The position numbers and the translations under genes are program-made. Positions 59,725 to 64,000 of a stretch of DNA of 64,000 bases are shown here, piece after piece. The first letter of the stretch is position 1. Each line of letters begins with the position of its first letter. The notes under the pieces are model-generated. The model was not told where the DNA came from and ran no database searches. It saw only the letters and a list, made by a program, of their open reading frames with translations. Source of the stretch: Macrostomum hystrix (taxonomy: Eukaryota > Platyhelminthes > Macrostomidae); contig CATNEN010000030.1 of assembly GCA_950097015.1 (NCBI GenBank), forward strand, positions 4,821,001 to 4,885,000. The letters run 5' to 3'.

Positions 59725-62237
59725 CTTTTCTCATGAATCGTAGTATGTTGCTAAATAAGCACTTAAAACAGGCTTTCTAGTTTCTTGCTTGTCTAGCTTC
59801 TTGCTTGACAATGAAGAGTTTTAAGAACAATTAAAGCACATTTTACGCGCTGAAGAACAGCTTGGCAAGTGCTGCTTGCAAGAAGTGCGTTACGCTACTA
59901 ATTCGGCACAGAGTATTGGCGCTGATGGCAATTTGCTGGATTGAAAAAAGCCTTCACGTTTACCAACACTCACAGTGTGCAGTGCAGTGTGCAGTGCAGA
60001 TGGCAATGCAGGAAAAACATCGAAGTGTGCGCTGTATATAAGTTCCGGCTAGCTTTTCTCATGAATCGTAGTATGTTGCTAAAGAAGCACTTAAAACTGG
60101 CTTTCACAAGTCTAGCTTCTTGCTTGATAATGTAGATTTTTAAGAACAATTAAAGCACATTTTACGCGCTCAAGAACAGCTTGCCAAGTGCTGCTTGCAA
60201 GGAGTGCGTTACGCTGCCAATTCAGCACAGAGTATTTGCGCTGATGGCAATTTGTTGGATTGAAAAATGTGTTTAACATGACCAGCACTCACAGTGTGCA
60301 GGAAGATGGCAATGCAGGGCCGACATCGAGCTTGCGCTACACATAAGTTCCAGCTAGCTTTTCTCATGAATCGTAGTTTGCTGCCTTATTAGCACTTAAT
60401 ACAGGCTTTCACAGGTCTAGCTTCTTGCTTGACAATGAAGAGTTTTAAGAACAATTAAAGCACCTTTTACGCGCTCAAGAACAGCTTGGCAAGTGCTGCT
60501 TGCAAGGAGTGCGTTACGCTGCTAATTCAGCACAGAGTATTGGCGCTGATGGCAATTTGCTGGATTGAAAAATGTGTTTAACATTACCAGCACTAACAGT
60601 GTGCAGGAAGATGGCAATGCAGGGCCGACATCGAGCTTGCGCTACACATAAGTTCCAGCTAGCTTTTCTCATGAATCGTAGTTTGCTGCTTTATTAGCAC
60701 TTAATACAGGCTTTCATAGGTCTAGCTTCTTGCTTGACAATGAAGAGTTTTAAGAACAATTAAAGCACCTATTACGCGCTGAAGAACAGCTTGGCGCGTG
60801 CTGCTTGCAAGGAGTGCGTTTCCCTGCTAATTCAGCACAGAGTATTGGCGCTGATGGCAATTTGCTGGATTGAAAAAAGCCTTCACGTTTACCAACACTC
60901 ACAGTGTGCAGTGCAGGGTGCAGTAAGATGGCAATGCAGGAAAATCATCGAAGTCTGCGCTGTATATAAGTTCCGGCTAGCTTTTCTCATGAATCGTAGT
61001 ATGTTGCTAAATAAGCACTTAAAACAGGCTTTCTAGTTTCTTGCTTGTCTAGCTTCTTGCTTGACAATGAAGAGTTTTAAGAACAATTAAAGCACATTTT
61101 ACGCGCTGAAGAACAGCTTGGCAAGTGCTGCTTGCAAGAAGTGCGTTACGCTACTAATTCGGAACAGAGTATTGGCGCTGATGGCAATTTGCTGGATTGA
61201 AAAAAGCCTTCACGTTTACCAACACTCACAGTGTGCAGTGCAGTGTGCAGTGCAGATGGCAATGCAGGAAAAACATCGAAGTGTGCGCTGTATATAAGTT
61301 CCGGCTAGCTTTTCTCATGAATCGTAGTATGTTGCTAAAGAAGCACTTAAAACTGGCTTTCACAAGTCTAGCTTCTTGCTTGATAATGTAGATTTTTAAG
61401 AACAATTAAAGCACATTTTACGCGCTCAAGAACAGCTTGCCAAGTGCTGCTTGCAAGGAGTGCGTTGCGCTGCCAATTCAGCACAGAGTATTTGCGCTGA
61501 TGGCAATTTGTTGGATTGAAAAATGTGTTTAACATGACCAGCACTCACAGTGTGCAGGAAGATGGCAATGCAGGGCCGACATCGAGCTTGCGCTACACAT
61601 AAGTTCCAGCTAGCTTTTCTCATGAATCGTAGTTTGCTGCCTTATTAGCACTTAATACAGGCTTTCACAGGTCTAGCTTCTTGCTTGACAATGAAGAGTT
61701 TTAAGAACAATTAAAGCACCTTTTACGCGCTCAAGAACAGCTTGGCAAGTGCTGCTTGCAAGGAGTGCGTTACGCTGCTAATTCAGCACAGAGTATTGGC
61801 GCTGATGGCAATTTGCTGGATTGAAAAATGTGTTTAACATTACCAGCACTAACAGTGTGCAGGAAGATGGCAATGCAGGGCCGACATCGAGCTTGCGCTA
61901 CACATAAGTTCCAGCTAGCTTTTCTCATGAATCGTAGTTTGCTGCTTTATTAGCACTTAATACAGGCTTTCATAGGTCTAGCTTCTTGCTTGACAATGAA
62001 GAGTTTTAAGAACAATTAAAGCACCTATTACGCGCTGAAGAACAGCTTGGCGCGTGCTGCTTGCAAGGAGTGCGTTTCCCTGCTAATTCAGCACAGAGTA
62101 TTGGCGCTGATGGCAATTTGCTGGATTGAAAAAAGCCTTCACGTTTACCAACACTCACAGTGTGCAGTGCAGGGTGCAGTGCAGATGGCAATGCAGGAAA
62201 ATTATCGAAGTGTGCGCTGTATATAAGTTCCGGCTAG
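59725..62237 (+). repeat. ~1,256-bp tetramer, two tandem copies
   Basis: Copies 59,725-60,980 (328 + 305 + 305 + 318) and 60,981-62,237 (328 + 305 + 305 + 319). The 328-bp monomer contains a local duplication of TAGTTTCTTGCTTG next to TAGCTTCTTGCTTG (near 59,777 and 61,033), which replaces ACAGG and adds 9 bp. Monomers of this region often have GCTACACATAAG in place of GCTATATATAAG, GGCAAGTGC for GGCGCGTGC, and AAGTTCCGG for AAGTTCCAG. No 49-bp module is present. Confidence 0.84.
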
Positions 62238-64000
62238 CTTTTCTCATAAATCGTAGTTACTTGCTAAATAAGCACTTGAAACAGGCTTTCACAGGTCTAG
62301 CTTCTTGCTTGACAATGAAGAGTTTTAAGAACAATTAAAGCACCTTTTACGCGCTGAAGAACAGCTTGGCGCGTGCTGCTTGCAAGGAGTGCGTTACGCT
62401 TCTCATTCAGCACAGAGTATTGGCGCTGATGGCAATTTGCTGGATTGAAAAAAGCCTTCACGTTTACCAACACTCACAGTGTGCAGTGCAGGGTGCAGTG
62501 CAGATGGCAATGCAGGAAAAACATCGAAGTGTGCGCTGTATATAAGTTCCAGCTAGCTTTTCTCATGAATCGTAGTATGTTGCTAAAGAAGCACTTAAAA
62601 CTGGCTTTCACAGGTCTAGCTTCTTGCTTGATAATGTAGATTTTTAAGAACAATTAAAGCACATTTTACGCGCTCAAGAACAGCTTGGCAAGTGCTGCTT
62701 GCAAGGAGTGCGTTTCGCTGCTAATTCAGCACAGAGTATTGGCGCTGATGGCAATTTGCTGGATTGAAAAATGTGTTTAACATTACCAGCACTAACAGTG
62801 TGCAGGAAGATGGCAATGCAGGGCCGACATCGAGCTTGCGCTACACATAAGTTCCAGCTAGCTTTTCTCATGAATCGTAGTTTGCTGCTTTATTAGCACT
62901 TAATACAGGCTTTCACAGGTCTAGCTTCTTGCTTGACAATGAAGAGCTTTAAGAACAATTAAAGCACCTTTTACGCGCTGAAGAACAGCTTGGCGCGTGC
63001 TGCTTGCAAGGAGTGCGTTTCGCTGCTCATTCAGCACAGAGTATTGGCGCTGATGGCAATTTTCTGGATTGAAAAAAGCCTTCACGTTTACCAACACTCA
63101 CAGTGTGCAGTGCAGTGTGCAGTGCAGATGGCAATGCAGGAAAAACATCGAAGTGTGCGCTGTATATAAGTTCCGGCTAGCTTTTCTCATAAATCGTAGT
63201 TACTTGCTAAATTAGCACTTGAAACAGGCTTTCACAGGTCTGGCTTCTTGCTTGACAATGAAGAGTTTTAAGAACAATTAAAGCACCTTTTACGCGCTGA
63301 AGAACAGCTTGGCGCGTGCTGCTTGCAAGGAGTGCGTTACGCTGCTCATTCAGCACAGAGTATTGGCGCTGATGGCAATTTTCTGGATTGAAAAAAGCCT
63401 TCACGTTTACCAACACTCACAGTGTGCAGTGCAGGGTGCAGTGCAGATGGCAATGCAGGAAAAACATCGAAGTGTGCGCTGTATATAAGTTCCAGCTAGC
63501 TTTTCTCATGAATCGTAGTATGTTGCTAAAGAAGCACTTAAAACTGGCTTTCACAGGTCTAGCTTCTTGCTTGATAATGCAGATTTTTAAGAACAATTAA
63601 AGCACATTTTACGCGCTCAAGAACAGCTTGGCAAGTGCTGCTTGCAAGGAGTGCGTTTCGCTGCTAATTCAGCACAGAGTATTGGCGCTGATGGCAATTT
63701 GCTGGATTGAAAAATGTGTTTAACATTACCAGCACTAACAGTGTGCAGGAAGATGGCAATGCAGGGCCGACATCGAGCTTGCGCTACACATAAGTTCCAG
63801 CTAGCTTTTCTCATGAATCGTAGTTTGCTGCTTTATTAGCACTTAATACAGGCTTTCATAGGTCTAGCTTCTTGCTTGACAATGAAGAGTTTTAAGAACA
63901 ATTAAAGCACCTATTACGCGCTGAAGAACAGCTTGGCGCGTGCTGCTTGCAAGGAGTGCGTTTCCCTGCTAATTCAGCACAGAGTATTGGCGCTGATGGC
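62238..64000 (+). repeat. 943-bp trimer, one full and one partial copy, array continues off the window
   Basis: Monomers start at 62,238 (319), 62,557 (305), 62,862 (319), 63,181 (319), 63,500 (305) and 63,805 (partial). The trimer is B-A-B, 319 + 305 + 319 = 943, confirmed by features at 62,445/63,388 and 62,674/63,617. The last partial monomer has TTTCATAGG and GTTTCCCTGC, like those at 60,714 and 61,970. The window ends inside this monomer. Confidence 0.84.

Larger units (their letters stand above)
1..64000. repeat. Giant tandem array of a ~305-bp monomer
   Basis: The entire window is head-to-tail copies of one monomer, all in the same orientation. Starts in the left part fall at 1, 306, 611, 936, 1241 and 1546, and the 305-bp spacing recurs to the right edge. 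Monomers differ by a few substitutions that are shared among subsets, so they form subfamilies, plus a 14-bp-longer B form and a 49-bp truncated form. Base composition is about 44% GC in the majority monomer. No unique sequence interrupts the array and neither edge of the window leaves it, so the true array is longer than 64 kb. Architecture is that of satellite DNA with higher-order repeats. I do not recognise the family. Biological role (centromere, heterochromatin, spacer) cannot be read from the sequence. Confidence 0.97.

Noticed and set aside
1-64000. CRISPR array
   Set aside because: Repeats are 305 bp with no unique spacers between them, and there are no associated genes.
1-64000. Integron cassette array with attC sites
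   Set aside because: Cassettes would differ in content between sites and carry genes. Here the whole unit is conserved and there is no integrase or paired core sites.
59725-64000. Telomeric or rDNA spacer repeat
   Set aside because: No short G-rich telomere unit occurs, and no ribosomal RNA gene sequence is present in the window. A TATA-like motif alone does not support an rDNA spacer.
1-64000. Remains of a transposon as the origin of the monomer
   Set aside because: No terminal inverted repeats at monomer ends, no target duplications around monomers, and no transposase-like reading frame.

Overview
The whole 64-kb window is one uninterrupted tandem repeat (satellite-like) array. I found no unique sequence longer than a few tens of bases, no convincing protein gene, no RNA gene, and no recognisable transposon or CRISPR array. 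The basic monomer is 305 bp, about 44% GC, with about 10 CpG where composition predicts roughly 15. I set its phase at the 'CTTTTCTCATGAATCG' motif; position 1 of the window falls exactly on that start. By eye there are roughly 190-200 full monomers plus about 95 copies of a 49-bp truncated monomer. Both strands and all frames are broken by stops, and 305 is not a multiple of 3, so no reading frame continues from one monomer to the next.

Layout. (1) 1-6,818: a 10-monomer block (1-3,104) and a second copy of it (3,105 onward) that carries one extra 929-bp trimer. This region mixes the 305-bp A monomer with a 319-bp B monomer that has a diverged 3' third and a GTGCAG-rich insertion. (2) 6,819-7,733: plain A monomers. 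(3) 7,734-18,021: a mosaic of A subtypes with single 49-bp modules. (4) 18,022-24,660: a 3.3-kb higher-order repeat in two copies. (5) 24,661-28,614: mosaic. (6) 28,615-31,872: two copies of a 1,629-bp unit. (7) 31,873-34,350: mosaic. (8) 34,351-38,925: three copies of a 1,525-bp pentamer. (9) 39,230-47,115: two copies of a 3,943-bp unit. (10) 44,992-53,193: two copies of a 4,101-bp unit, overlapping the previous pair, then a partial third copy to about 55,035. (11) 55,476 to about 57,520: a 1,111-bp unit in two copies. (12) 59,419-64,000: B monomers return, in a 1,256-bp tetramer and a 943-bp trimer; the array runs off the right edge.

How it was built. Nearly every higher-order length equals 305n + 49m, plus 14 bp for each B monomer and a few small indels. 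That is what repeated unequal exchange between two in-register building blocks would give. The 49-bp module occurs only in the interior (7,734-58,503); it is single on the left and mostly double or triple on the right. B monomers lie towards both ends. This fits a homogenised, recently amplified core between older flanks, although the window may not contain the true array ends.

Organism. The sequence does not identify it. A many-kilobase satellite with higher-order structure is typical of eukaryotic heterochromatin (centromeric, subtelomeric or rDNA-spacer type). I recognise no named satellite family, and without flanking sequence a bacterial or plasmid origin cannot be excluded. No undescribed gene system is visible. 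The notable features are the architecture, the module gradient, and three related footprint-like micro-insertions.
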